Source: Protonemura montana
Taxonomy: Eukaryota > Arthropoda > Insecta > Plecoptera > Nemouridae
Length of the DNA: 64,000 nt
Assembly (NCBI GenBank): GCA_947568835.1
Contig: CANOQG010000003.1
Location: forward strand, 434,001 to 498,000
Reading direction: 5' to 3'
The notes beneath the pieces are model-generated. The model had not been told where the DNA came from. It saw nothing but the letters and a program-made list of their open reading frames with translations, and searched no databases. Shown one piece after another: positions 1 through 12,001 of the stretch. Position 1 is the stretch's first letter; every line of letters starts with the position of its first letter. Position numbers and translations under genes: made by a program.

Positions 1-801
1 CTATGCTATGCTATGCTATGCTATGCTATGCTTTGATAAGCTATGCTATGCTATTCTATGCTATGCTTTGCTATGCTATGCTTTGATAAGCTATGCTATT
101 CTTTGCTATGCAATGCTATGCTATGCTATGCTATTCTATGCTATGCGTTGCTATGCTATGCTATGCTATGCTATGCTATGCTATGCTATGCTATGCTATG
201 CTTTGATAAGCTATGCTATGCTATTCTATGCTATGCTATGCTATGCTTTGATAAGCTATGCTATGCTATTCTATGCTATGCTTTGCTATGCTATGCTTTG
301 CTATGCTTTGCTATGCTATGCTATGCTATGCTATGCTATGCTATGCTATGCTATGCTTTGATAAGCTATGCTATGCTATTCTATGCTATGCTTTGCTATG
401 CTATGCTATGCTATGCTATTCTATGCCATGCTATGCTATGCTATGCTATGCTATGCTATGCTATGCTATGCTATGCTATGCTTTGATAAGCTATGCTATG
501 CTATGCTTTGCTATGCTATGCTATTCTATGCTATGCTATGCTATGCTTTGCTATGCTATGCTATGCTATGCTATGCTTTGATAAGCTATGCTATGCTATG
601 CTATGCTATGCTATGCTATGCTATGCTATGCTATGCTATGCTATGCTATGCTATGCTATGCTTTGCTATGCTATGCTATTCTATGCTATGCTTTGCTATG
701 CTATGCTATGCTATGCTATGCTATGCTATGCTATGCTATGCTATGCTATGCTATGCTTTGCTATGCTATGCTATGCTATGCTATGCTATGCTATGCTATG
801 C
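1..801 (+). repeat. TATGC pentanucleotide array, unit 1 (cut by window start)
   Basis: Tandem CTATG pentamers with CTTTG and CTATT variants. A recurrent decamer variant, CTTTGATAAG, punctuates the array. All three plus-strand frames of the perfect pentamer lack stops and read L-C-Y-A-M, which explains the long open frames. The array ends sharply at the CCAAATGTTC start of module A. Its left end lies outside the window. Confidence 0.97.
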
Positions 802-2510
802 CAAATGTTCAGGACAGCCTTGAAAAGTGCCAAAGAAATTGTGAAAATGTTCTCGCTAAACACTTTGCGTTTGAAAACCTGTTGCAAATTCACGGCAGTC
901 TTGAAAATTATAATTTTTTTCTCGGCTTCTTACGTCGATGCAAAAGAATTGTCACCTGTTTTTGCGATCTGTCACTCAAAATCAAGATTTGTCGAAATAA
1001 TCTCTAAAAAACGTGTTTAGTATAGTTTGGTTGTTAAGAAATCCATATTCCATGCTTAGGTTGCTAGCAATGGAAAGTTAACCCACAGGTTATTTACATA
1101 AAAATCAGAATTATCATTTGAGTTTGAAATTGGTGGTGGAATCTTGTCTAGCCTAGGGTTGAATAATACGCGTCGTATTTGAACAATTTCTCAGTAATTA
1201 GGCATTACACCGGCAAGATGTTTATAGCTTTATGACCGTAGCAATACCTCGTTCATTTGATGCCATTTGAAGTACATTTTTTGTTGAAAAGTACAGAAAA
1301 ATTGTAAAGAACAGATATTTCGATGTATTTTTTCAATAATTCTTGCTCTTGTTACCTGTAAAAAGCGGTCTTATTGGATTTTATTACTATTACTTTTATT
1401 ACTATTTGACAGTCGACAGGTGATTTGCATAAAAGTCGGAAATATAATTTCCGTTGGAAATTGGTGGTGGAATTTTGTCTAGGCTGGGGTTGAATAATCC
1501 GCGTCGTATTTGAACAATTTTGGCTTAAATCGGCAAGATGTTTATACCTTTATGAAACACAATTAAACTTAAGAAACACAATTGAGCACAAAATGTTTTA
1601 CGCAAATTTTACACACATTTTTACGCCTGTAAAGAGTTAAACTTTTTCCTTACCTACCTGTTTCATATGAAGTTTAATTTAAAATCCTGTTTAAATCGCC
1701 GTGTCCCATCAACTCACCTTAAAAATGTCGCGTTTCATATAGTGCTTTGAAATCATGTCCAAATTTTAACCATTTACTGTCGTTTTTTACCGATTTTTGC
1801 CAGAAACAAAGGGGTTTTAGTAGATAGTTTGACATTTCAACCCATTTTGACGTTTAATTTCGCCTGATAATCCACTGCTGAGAAGATACATTCACGATTT
1901 CGTACACCTTGCTGTGGTGACAAAAAAGCAAACAATTGATCAAAGCTGTCAGTTTATTAGCAAAATTAATTATTTTTGCACGTAAAACGATCGCAATGGA
2001 ATGTGTTTTCGCTCAATTACATCAACAACTTTAATTCGAATGCATGAAAAATCACCGAGAAGCTCGAGGCTAGAAAAACTTGAGTGCTAAAAGAGTTTTA
2101 AAAATCGAGCTGCATCGCCTGGCTCTGAGATATCTTGCCGTCATATTTAGCAACTTTTCACCATGAAAACGATTTCAAATCGCTGTGAAAATGTCGCCTG
2201 CCAATGGAAAAGTTAATTCTGAAAAATTCTAGCCCATTTTCGTACGTTTTCAGTCGCATTCCGCAATTTCCATAAACAGTAGAGCGGCCGGTTACATCCC
2301 AGCCACCCAGCCAGCCAGCCAGCCATATACCCACAAACTAAAAAGTTGAACATCGCAATTTAAAGCTTTTATATAAGGTTAACTAGCAGTACCCGCTGCC
2401 TAACGGCTGCAGTTGATGTTGAGGGTGTGGCCATTTTAGTTAAAACGTTTGTCGAGTTTTCTTTGATGCCCTATCCAAAGCCTCTAAAAAGGACCACGTT
2501 CAAATGAACC
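802..2510. repeat. Module A, copy 1 (AT-rich repeat, no gene)
   Basis: AT-rich non-coding sequence that recurs at 4441, 8641, 21006, 25255, 39392 and 53287. The best conserved core includes GATTTCGTACACCTTGC, ATCTTGCCGTCATATTTAGC and GAGCGGCCGGT. It ends in a small hairpin (TGCC-TAAC-GGC) in CTGCCTAACGGC. This copy is longer than the others because of an internal direct duplication. It holds an AGCC microsatellite near 2303-2325 whose length differs between A copies. I could not assign it to a known transposon family. Confidence 0.85.
1081..1560. repeat. Internal direct duplication within module A copy 1
   Basis: A ~150-bp sequence beginning ACAGGTTATTT near 1085 recurs near 1420 as ACAGGTGATTT. 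Both contain GAAATTGGTGGTGGAAT and CGTCGTATTTGAACAATTT, and about 180 bp separates them. Copies of A in units 2-4 have this block once, so this is a duplication in unit 1 or a loss in the others. Confidence 0.75.
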
Positions 2511-4440
2511 ATGCAATACCATACAATACCATCGAATACAATTCAATTCCTAACAACACCATAAAATTCCATATAATACTATAGAAACCCAAAGAAACGC
2601 ATAAAATACCAAAGAAAACCATTCAATACCTTAGAATACCATAAAATTCCATACAACATCATAGAATACCAAAAATACCAAAGAAAAGCAAACAATACCA
2701 AACAATACCATACAATACCATAGCATACCATATATTTCCATACAAAACAACTGACTACTAAAAAATACCATTGAAACCCATTGAATACCTTACATTACCA
2801 TACAAACCATAGAATACCACACAAAACCATTCAATACCAAACGCACTTATATAATATGAAATAATACCATACAATACCAAAAATACTCAAAGAATACCAT
2901 AGAATGCCATAAAATACCAGAAAATACCATACACTTCCATAAAATATTAAACAATACCATACAATACCGTAGAGAACCATACAATACCAAAGAATCCCAT
3001 AGAATACCATAAAAAGCCATACAATACCAAACAATACCATACCATACCATACCATACAATACCATACAATACCATACACTAAAAAAGAAACCCATAAAAT
3101 ACCATAGAATACCATAAAGTTCCATACAACACCATAGAATACCATTCAATTCAATACAACACCATAGAATACCATCGAATACCATAAACACCATACAATA
3201 CCATAGAAACCCATAGAATACCATAGAATACCATAGAAAAATAAAGAATTCTATAGAATACCATACAATACCATAGAAACCCATAAAATACCATACATTA
3301 CCAAACAATACCATACAATATTATACAATAACATACAATATCAAACAACATCATACATTACCATACAATACCATAGAAACCCATAAAATACCATATAATA
3401 CCATACAATTCCATACAACACCATAGAATACCATAGAACACCATAAAATACTATTGAATTCCGTAGAATACCATAAAATTCCATACAACACTATAGAGTA
3501 CCATAAAATTCCATAAAATCCCAGAGAATACCATACAATTACATACAACACCAAACACTGCCAAAAGATACCAAAAAATGCCAAACAATACCATAGAATA
3601 CTATATAATACCAAAGAATACCTATACAATACTAAACAAACCATACAAAACCATGGAATTCCATAGAATACCATAGAATACCATAGAATATTAAAGAATA
3701 CCATAGAATACCATAAAATACCATAAAATACCATAGAATACCAAAGCATATCATAGAATACCATAGAATACCATAGCACTCCATAGAATGCCATAGCATA
3801 CCATAGAATACCATAGAATATCATAGAATACCATAGAATACCATAGCATACCATAGAATACCATAGCATACCATAGAATACCAAAGCATACAAAAGCATA
3901 CCATAGAATACCATAGAATACCATAGAATACCATATAATACCATAGCACTCCATAGAATACCATAGCATATTATAGAATACCATAGCATACCATAGAATA
4001 CCATAGAATATCATAGAATACCATAGAATACCATAGAATACCATAGAATACCATAGAATACCATAGCACTCCATAGAATACCATTGAATACCATTGAATA
4101 CCATAGAATACCATAGCATACCATAGAATACCATAGCATACCATAGAATACCATAGAATACCATTGAATACCATAGAATACCATAGCATACCATAGAAAA
4201 CCATAGCATACCATAGAATACCATAGCATACCATAGAATACCATAGAATACCTTAGCACTCCATACAATACCATAGAATACCATTGAATACCATAGAATA
4301 CCAAAGCATATCATAGAATACCATAGCATATCATAGAATACCATAGAATATCATAGAATACCATAGAATAACATATACTACCATATAACACCATAAAGTA
4401 CTATACAATATTAGATAATTCCATAGAAAATCATAAAAAA
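2511..4440 (-). repeat. TATGG/TATTC pentanucleotide array B1
   Basis: On the plus strand the array reads ATACCATAGA with many variants. On the minus strand it is alternating TATGG and TATTC pentamers, translating as the stop-free pattern Y-G-I-L-W-Y-S-M-V-F. The centre (about 3640-4350) is the most regular and the edges are diverged. It occurs only in unit 1. Its pentamers resemble the TATGC array but lie in the opposite orientation across module A. Confidence 0.93.
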
Positions 4441-5830
4441 ACTTAGATTGCGTATTTGGATTAGATTTGATAAAACTGCACTATGTCATTAATGACGTTT
4501 TGAATTTAAATACCTGTTGAATGATCACGGCATTCTCGAAAATAAAATAAATATCCACGGCGTCCTGATTCGATGAAAGATATCTGTCAAATGTTTATCT
4601 TTGATCTGTCAATGTCACTCTTAATCTAGTTTTGGCAAAATTGTCATTAAAAAACTAATCAAGTACGTTTTGTTTGTGTAAAAACCCTATTTAATGTCTT
4701 AAAGACCTGCAAAGAAAGTTAGGATTGTTATTGATTTACTTAATTGTCACAAATATCATTGCTGGCTTGGAATCAACTGTGTGATCTTGTCTTGGCTGGG
4801 GATGGAGAAAAATCGTCGTATTTTAAGAAATTTTTTGTCTTTCGTATACTATTTACAATAAATATCTTTAAATATGTTTACAAAAGATTCCAATAGTTGT
4901 GTTAATAGATTGTTGAACTTTCAAAACCTTTTTGACGTGTAAATAATCTCCACAAGAATGCTACGGGCTTGTCAAGTGGCTATTTTTCATCTTGCTAGCC
5001 AAGACACCAACAATATTTTTGATACTTTACTTTAATAATAATAAAACACTAAAAATTACCGTGAAAAAGACGTAGCGGGATGTAAACCTGAATTTTGAAC
5101 CAATATAACCCAATTTTACACGTTTTTCCTTCAGTTCTGGAGATTTCGAAAATAATTTGACATTGACGTTGACTTTGACGTTGACTTTGACGTTTAATTT
5201 GGCCTAAAGATTCACTGCTGAAAAGATACATTCACGATTTCGTACACCTTGCGGTGGTGACAAAAAAGCAAACAATTGAACAAAGCTGTCAGTTTATTAG
5301 CGAAATTAATTCTTTTTCACGTAAAACGATCGCAATTGAATATGTTTTCGCTCAATTACATCAACAACTTTAATACGAATGCATGAAAATGCGCCGTGGA
5401 GCTCCAGGCTAGAAAAACTTGAGTATTAAAAGAATTATCAAATCGAGTTGCATCGCCTGGCTCTGAGATATCTTGCCGTCATATTTAGCAACTTTTCACC
5501 ATGAAAACGATTTTAAATCGCTGTGAAAATGTCGCCTGCCAATGTAAAAGTTAATTCTGAAAAATTCTAGCCCATTTTCGTACCTTTAGAGTCTCATTTC
5601 GCAATTTCCATAACCAGTAGAGCGGCCGGTTACATCCCAGCCACCCATCCACCCATATACCCACAAACTAAAAAGTTGAACATCGCAATTTAAAGCTTTT
5701 ATATAAGGTTAACTAGCAGTACCCGCTGCCTAACGGCACCTAACGATTTTGAGGGAGTGGGCATTTTGGTTTAAACGTGTCTCGAGTTTTCTTTGATGCC
5801 CTATCTAAAGCCTCCTAAAAGGACCACAGC
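4441..5830. repeat. Module A, copy 2 (between arrays B1 and B2)
   Basis: A diverged copy of module A. The first ~700 bp align loosely, while the core from about 5200 onward aligns closely. It contains a short degenerate run built on GACGTT/GACTTT hexamers at about 5159-5192. It ends with the CCTAACGGCACC hairpin and then the tail ACGATTTTGAGGGAGTGG that leads into array B2. No coding potential was seen. Confidence 0.82.
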
Positions 5831-8640
5831 CATGCAATATCATACAATACCATAGAATACCATTGAACACCATTGAATACTATAGAATACCATAGAATAC
5901 CAAAGAATACCATAGAATAACATAGAAAACCAAACACCTCATTTTAAGGGTAGAAATGATCACTACTATAAGATTATGGTGAAAGCATTTGGAAGGAGGT
6001 TAAAGAACAGAAATTCATTGGTGGATAAAGGCATTGCTGAGTGGAACGGGTTGCCTGAGAAAGTTTTTGAAAACAGGCCACCAGTTAAATTATTTAGGAA
6101 GAGAGTGTTAGAATTAAGTTAGAATTTAGGTTATTATTAAGTAAATGTGTTAATATAAGTCAATGTGCCACCGAATATGTACTAATTATTCTAAGCATAA
6201 ATAAAGTTTTCATTCATTCATTCATTCAATACTAAAGAACACCATAGAAAACCAAACAATAACATAGAATACCAAAGAATACCATACAATACCATACAAT
6301 ATCATAAAACTCCATAGAATACCAAAGTATACCATAGAATTCCATAGAATACCATATAATACCAAACAATACCATACAATACCATACAATACCATAGAAT
6401 ACCAAAGACTACCAAACAATACCATACAATACCATATAATACCATAGAATACCAAACAATACCATAGAATACCATACAATAAAAATACAATACCATACAA
6501 TACCATTGAATACCAAAAAATACCATAGAATACCAAACAATACCAAAGAATACCAAAGAATACAATATAACTCCATAGAATAACATAGTATAACATAGTG
6601 TACCATAGAACACCATAGAATACCAAACAATACCATACAATACCATAAAATACCATAGAATACCATACAATATCATAGAATACCATAGAAAACCATAGAA
6701 TACCATAGAATACCATAGGATACCATAGAATGCCATAGAATACCAAAGAATAAAATACAATACCATACAATACCATACAATACCATATAATACCAAACAA
6801 TACCAATCAATACCATAGAATACCATAGAATACCATACAAAACCATACAATACCATAGAATACCATAGAATACCATAAAATACCATAGTATACCATAGAA
6901 TACCATTGAATAAAATACAATACCATACAATACCATAGAATACCATAGAATACCAAAAATACCATACAATACCATAGAATACCATACAATACCATACAAT
7001 ACCATACAATACCATAGAATACCAAAGAACACCATAGAATACCAAACAATACCATAGAATACCATTGAATACATAAGAACTCCATAGAATTACATAGTAT
7101 ACTATAGTATACCATAGAACACCATAGAATACCATACAGTACCATTCAATACGATAGAATTCCATAGAATACCAAACAATACCATACAATACTATAGAAT
7201 ACCATAGAATACCATAGAATACCATAGAATAGAATACAATATCATAGAATACCAAAGAACCCCATATTATATCATACAATACCATAGAACTCCAAAGCAT
7301 ACCATAGAATACCATAGTATACCATAGAACACCTTAGAATACAATATAATATCATAGAATACCATAGAACCCCATAGAATACCATAGAATACCATAGAAT
7401 ACCATAAAATGCCATAGAATACCATAGAATATCATAGAATACTATAGAATATCATAGAATACCAAAGAATACAATACAACTTCATAGAATACCATAGAAT
7501 ACCAGAGAATGCCATAGACTTCCATAGTATATTATAGAATAGCATAGAACTCCATAGGATACCATAGAATACCATAGAATACTATAGAATACAAAAGAAA
7601 ACCATAGAATACCGTAGAAGACTATAGAATACCAAACAATATCATAGAATACCATATAACTCTATAAAATACCATGGAATACCAAAGAATACCAAAGAAT
7701 ACCAAAGAATACCATAGAATACCATAGAATACCATAGAATACCATAGAACGCCATAGAATACCATAGAACACCATGGAACACCATAGAATACCATTGAAT
7801 ACCATGGAAAAACCATAGAATACTATAGCATACCATAGAATACCATAGAATACCGAAGAACACCATGGAACACCATAGAATACCATAGTATATCATAAAA
7901 ACACCATAGAACACAATAGAATACCATAAAACACCATAGAACACCATAGAACACCAAAGAATACCATTAACTCCATATTATACCATAGAACTCCGTAGAA
8001 TATTATAAAATACCATAGAATACCATTGAATACAATAGAATACCATAGAAGACCATATTATATTATATAATACAAAAGAATACCATAGAATACCATAGAA
8101 TACCGTAGAAGACCATATAATTCCATACAATATCATAGATTACCATAAAACTCCATTGAATACCTTTAAATACCATAGAATACCATAGAATACCATAGAA
8201 TACCAAAGAATACCATAGATTACCATAGAACACCATAGAACACCATAGAACACACTAGAACACCATAGAAAACCATAGAATACCAAAGAATACATTAGAA
8301 TACCATACAATACCATACAAAACCATACAATACCATAGAAATTCATAGAATATTATAGAATACCATAGAATACCATAGAATACCATAGAATACCATAGAA
8401 CACCATAGAACACCATAGAACACCATAGAACACAATAGAATACCATAGAAAACCAAAGAATACCATAGAATACTGTCGAATACTAAAGAATACCATACAT
8501 TTTCATTCAATACCATACAATATCAAACAATAATATTAAATACCATCCAAAAACATCCAATACCAAAGAATACCATACATAACAATAAAATACCATACAA
8601 TACCATGCAGTATAATACAATCATATACAATTAGATACAA
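5831..8640 (-). repeat. TATGG/TATTC pentanucleotide array B2, unit 1
   Basis: A long degenerate array of ACCATAGAAT-type decamers, stop-free on the minus strand. It is interrupted once by a LINE fragment (5937-6227). A near-identical array lies at 22441-25254, sharing most individual variants, so the two descend from one duplication. Units 3 and 4 lack it altogether. Confidence 0.94.
5937..6227 (+). mobile_element. 5'-truncated LINE 3' end with (CATT)n tail
   Basis: An open frame from 5937 to a TAG at 6120-6122 encodes about 61 residues. It includes I-A-E-W-N-G-L-P-E-K-V-F and F-R-K-R-V-L-E-L. This W-N-x-L-P ... F-[KR] pattern is typical of the extreme C-terminus of reverse transcriptases of CR1/Jockey-like LINEs. 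About 100 bp of 3' UTR follows, with AATAAA at 6200-6205 and a CATT repeat at 6211-6227. The rest of the element is absent, as expected of 5' truncation during target-primed insertion. No clean target-site duplication can be called because the flanks are themselves repetitive. The LINE clade is not certain. Confidence 0.8.
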
Positions 8641-9413
8641 TGTCGAGATCAATCAAGTGACTCTTTTGTATCTTGCTAGCCGAAAACCAACAATATTTTT
8701 GATACTTTACTATACTTAAACACTTTTAAATCATCGTGAAAAAGACGTAGCGGCATGTAAAACTGTATTTGAACAATAGAAGCCAATTTCGCACGTTTTC
8801 CGTTCAGTTTTGGAGATTTTGAAATTGAATTTGACATTGACGTTGACTTTGACGTTTAAATTTGACGTTTGAATTTCCTGAATGCACTGCCGAAAAGATA
8901 CATTCACGATTTCGTACACCTTGCCGTGGTGTCAAAAAAGCAAACAATTGATCAAAGCTGTCAGTTTATTAGCAAAATAAATTCTTTTTTCACGTTAAAC
9001 GATCGCAATTGAATGTGTTTTTGCTCAATTACATCAACAACTTTATTACAAATGCATGAAAAATAACCGTGGAGCTCAAGGCTAGAAAAACTTGAGTATT
9101 AAAAGAATTATCAAATCGAGTTGCATCGCCTGGCTCTGAGATATCTTGCCGTCATATTTAGCAACTTTTCACCATGAAAACGATTTTAAATCGCTGTGAA
9201 AATGTCGCCTGCCAATGTAAAAGTTAATTCTGAAAAATTCTAGCCCATTTTCGTACCTTTAGAGTCTCATTTCGCAATTTCCATAACCAGTAGAGCGGCC
9301 GGTTACATCCCAGCCACCCATCCACCCATATACCCACAAACTAAAAAGTTGAACATCGCAATTTAAAGCTTTTATATAAGGTTAACTAGCAGTACCCGAT
9401 GCCTAACGGCACC
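8641..9413. repeat. Module A, copy 3 (short form, before module D)
   Basis: A shortened A copy that starts at TGTCGAGATCAATCAAG and ends at GCCTAACGGCACC. Its stretch GAATTATCAAATCGAGTTGC matches copy 2 (about 5430) rather than the copy in unit 2 (about 25715), where the sequence differs. Beyond the final ACC, array-linked A copies and D-linked A copies diverge completely, marking a module junction. Confidence 0.82.
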
Positions 9414-10247
9414 TGTTGTTCTTATCCCTAGTGGTTTTATTTTAGTATATTAGTATTGTCTTTGAACTTGGATTAACAATTACAAATAGCTCACTACTGT
9501 TTTTCTAGTACCCTATGCCCATAGGGCATATGCCGATAGGATAGATCATGACAAAAATATATGGGCCTAGGCCAAAATCTAGTCCCTAAGCCCTGGGACC
9601 GAACTGAGACTTTACACTTAATGTAGCCTCTACGCATACATTTAAGAAACTTTTATGGGACAACAAAATAAAGTACTGAAAAAATGGCAAGAAAACAAAG
9701 TATTGTGCCCTTACGACTTGATATACCATACTATGCCTGATTTCCGCCAGTACTTTCAACGATGATGGCTAACCAGCAGCATTGCTTATAAGGACACAAC
9801 CATTTGGTGTGCTTTTTGGACAGAAAGGAATCATTACAAATATTTTTGGTTTGATTTCAGTGACGAAGGTTTTTTTTTGAAGATTAAACACACAAAAAAT
9901 GTACCTATTCATTACTGTAATTTTTATTTGCCAATATTATGATCATTTTTACAAATATAAGAAATATTCACATGTTTACGACGATTTGCGTTGAAAACTT
10001 TGACCATTTGAAAGCAACAGTCAATGCAGACCAGCCATGTCGCAGTATCGCCACTGTTCATTCGTAATTGAAAGTAATCTCCGCAATGGTGCCATGAAGA
10101 AGTTCCTTCTCCACGATTGGCAGGGGGAGGGGCTGTCTAAAACAAAATAAAAATAGACGGCAAGAGAGAGGCACCATTCTTGGAGAAATGAAAAGTTTCT
10201 AAATGTATTCAAGCTGTTAAGTGAGAGAATTTTAAAAATATTTGTTA
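9414..10247. repeat. Module D, unit 1 (3' side of the Helitron)
   Basis: Non-coding, present once per unit. Two stretches, about 9505-9606 and 9650-9722, are diverged relatives of 18494-18590 and 18398-18468 on the other side of RepHel, but in swapped order. Shared words include ACCCTATGC, TTTTATGGGAC and GATCAT. This suggests an old tandem duplication flanking the gene. No ORF worth calling. Confidence 0.7.
9505..9526 (-). other. Candidate Helitron 3' terminus: hairpin plus CTAG
   Basis: On the minus strand a perfect 7-bp stem with a 2-nt loop (9511-9526, CCCTATG/CATAGGG) is followed after two bases by CTAG (9505-9508). Hairpin then CTRR is the arrangement at Helitron 3' ends, and this is the correct strand and side. 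Against it, the spacing is shorter than usual and the next base is A rather than the T expected for insertion at AT. The same structure is present in units 2-4. Confidence 0.35.
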
Positions 10248-10274
10248 TGCCGGGGCCCCCATCCCGCCCCGGCA
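10248..10274. other. Strong GC-rich hairpin, 9-bp stem, 9-nt loop
   Basis: TGCCGGGGC and GCCCCGGCA form a perfect stem around the loop CCCCATCCC, in otherwise AT-rich DNA. It is conserved exactly in all four units (26870, 41572, 55467). No CTRR follows within a dozen bases on the minus strand, so it is not a canonical Helitron end. It could be a replication-termination or pausing hairpin, a transcript-end hairpin, or an internal remnant of another terminus. The sequence between it and the 131-bp repeats (10275-10370) shows nothing recognisable. Confidence 0.7.
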
Positions 10275-10370
10275 GCATGGCGATCGTCGCACACTACATC
10301 GCCTCTGCCTTACACTATCAAAGATTGTGCAGCCCGTTGCAAGCAACAGGAATCTCTGATGTGCGGACAT

Positions 10371-10894
10371 GCAAGGATTCATGCAAGGATCAACTGTGTC
10401 GGATAGGTAGGATGCATTGTTCAGTTTTTAGACTGATGCAATGCTATCATGCTTGGTGGTTAGTTGGTTTGACATTCCAAGATGGAATCAAGAAGAGAGA
10501 TGCAAGGATTCATGCAAGGATCAACTGTGTCGGATAGGTAGGATGCATTGTTCAGTTTTTAGACTGATGCAATGCTATCATGCTTGGTGGTTAGTTGGTT
10601 TGGCATTCCAAGATGGAATCAAGAAGAGAGATGCAAGGATTCATGCAAGGATCAACTGTGTCGGATAGGTAGGATGCATTGTTCAGTTTTTAGACTGATG
10701 CAATGCTATCATGCTTGGTGGTTAGTTGGTTTGACATTCCAAGATGGAATCAAGAAGAGAGATGCAAGGATTCATGCAAGGATCAACTGTGTCGGATAGG
10801 TAGGATGCATTGTTCAGTTTTTAGACTGGTGCAATGCTATCATGCTTGGTGGATAGTTGGTTTGACATTCCAAGATAGAATCAAGAAAAGAGAA
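10371..10894. repeat. 131-bp tandem repeat, 4 copies
   Basis: Copies start with GCAAGGATTC at 10371, 10502, 10633 and 10764, exactly 131 bp apart. They differ by only one or two bases, apart from the more diverged last copy. Each contains AGGATGCATTGTTCAG and ATGCTATCATGCTTGG. The overlapping ORFs in this stretch simply reflect the repeat period. The copy number across units is 4, 3, 1 and 2. Confidence 0.97.
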
Positions 10895-10950
10895 ACATGC
10901 AGTAAAAAGACCGACACGAAAGTAAGATTGTGACCTTAAAAAAATTGCAA

Positions 10951-11705
10951 ACATGCAGATAGAAAACAGCAGGTTGCATAACTATTAACTACTTACTTAT
11001 ACCGACTACTACTACTTACTACTAAGTAACTACTTTACTAAATCTATGGTATTTTTTTTTGTTTTTTTGTTTTTTTGAACATGCATGACATGCAGATGGA
11101 AAACAGCAGGTTGCATAACTATTAACTACTTACTAACCAACTACTACTTATTACTACTTAGTAACTACTTTACTAAATCTATGGTATTTTTTTTTGTTTT
11201 TTTGTTTTTTTGAACATGCATGACATGCAGATAGAAAACAGCAGGTTGCATAACTATAAACTACTTACTTACCAACTACTACTTATTACTACTTAGTAAC
11301 TACTTTACTAAATCTATGGTATTTTTTTTTGTTTTTTTGTTTTTTTGAACATGCATGACATGCAGATAGAAAACAGCAGGTTGCATAACTATAAACTACT
11401 TACTTACCAACTACTACTACTTACTACTTAGTAACTACTTTACTAAATCTATGATTTTTTTTTTTTTTTTTTGTTTTTTTGAACATGCATGACATGCAGA
11501 TGGAAAACAGCAGGTTGCATAACTATTAACTACTTACTTACCAACTACTACTACTTACTACTTAGTAACTACTTTACTAAATCTACGATATGTTTTTTTA
11601 TTTATTTTTTTTTTTTTTTGGTCATGCATGACATGCAAATGGAAAACAGCAGGCTGCATTTCTCATACTATTAGTTAGAAGTAACTACTTTACTAATTGT
11701 ATGTA
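10951..11705. repeat. ~135-bp T-rich tandem repeat, about 5.5 copies
   Basis: Copies begin at ACATGCAG at 10951, 11088, 11223, 11358, 11492 and 11631, a spacing of 134-139 bp. Each has an ACAGCAGGTTGCATAACTA head, a middle rich in ACTACTTACT and a tail of T-runs separated by single G. Length changes lie mainly in the T-runs. The last copy is partial and diverged and runs into the RepHel 3' flank. On the minus strand, the RepHel transcript direction, the block is A-rich. Confidence 0.93.
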
Positions 11706-12001
11706 CAATATAATCTATCAATTAATTTACATGCATAATTGTCTAGCTCTGGGAGGAGCAGTTCCGTTAGAGTGTCCACATGCGAGCGCAATGGTCGTGA
11801 AGTTAAAGGGCTATGCGGCGTCCGGTGCTTTATACCTGCAGCAGAAAAGCGTGTCAGCATGGTGAAATATATAAGAATTGGGTTGCTACCTGCCGTGCTA
11901 GTCACGGTTCCTGGTCTGCCCTACCTAGCCTTACTGAATTTAAATTTATCTAGGAAATGTTACCGCTATTGCAAATGTAAGGGATAGAACAATGATAGGA
12001 T
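11706..12001 (-). other. RepHel 3' flank, conserved, possible small exon
   Basis: About 300 bp of ordinary composition between RepHel and the T-rich repeats, conserved in all four units. On the minus strand a 70-codon open frame (11693-11905) contains L-L-L-P-E-L-D-N-Y. Within it, TTTTCTGCTGCAG looks like a splice acceptor. Helitrons are known to capture exons, so a captured fragment is possible, but it may simply be 3' UTR. The frame varies in several residues between units without breaking. I do not call it a gene. Confidence 0.4.

Noticed and set aside
1-1020. Several long plus-strand open frames reading L-C-Y-A-M repeats, here and in the other TATGC arrays
   Set aside because: The CTATG pentamer has no stop in any plus-strand frame, so long frames are automatic. 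Three overlapping frames give the same repeat and no start context or domain is seen.
802-2510. Module A as a non-autonomous Helitron
   Set aside because: It ends near a small hairpin (TGCC-TAAC-GGC) with CTAA inside the loop, but no TC start, no properly placed CTRR and no AT target junction could be shown, so it is left unclassified.
2831-8446. Minus-strand open frames reading Y-G-I-L-W-Y-S-M-V-F repeats
   Set aside because: Same cause: TATGG/TATTC pentamers are stop-free. They look membrane-like only because of the repeat composition.
10247-10933. Small cysteine-rich plus-strand proteins of 75-96 residues
   Set aside because: The frames overlap by one 131-bp period and merely restart in each tandem copy. 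They shift frame from copy to copy because 131 is not a multiple of three.
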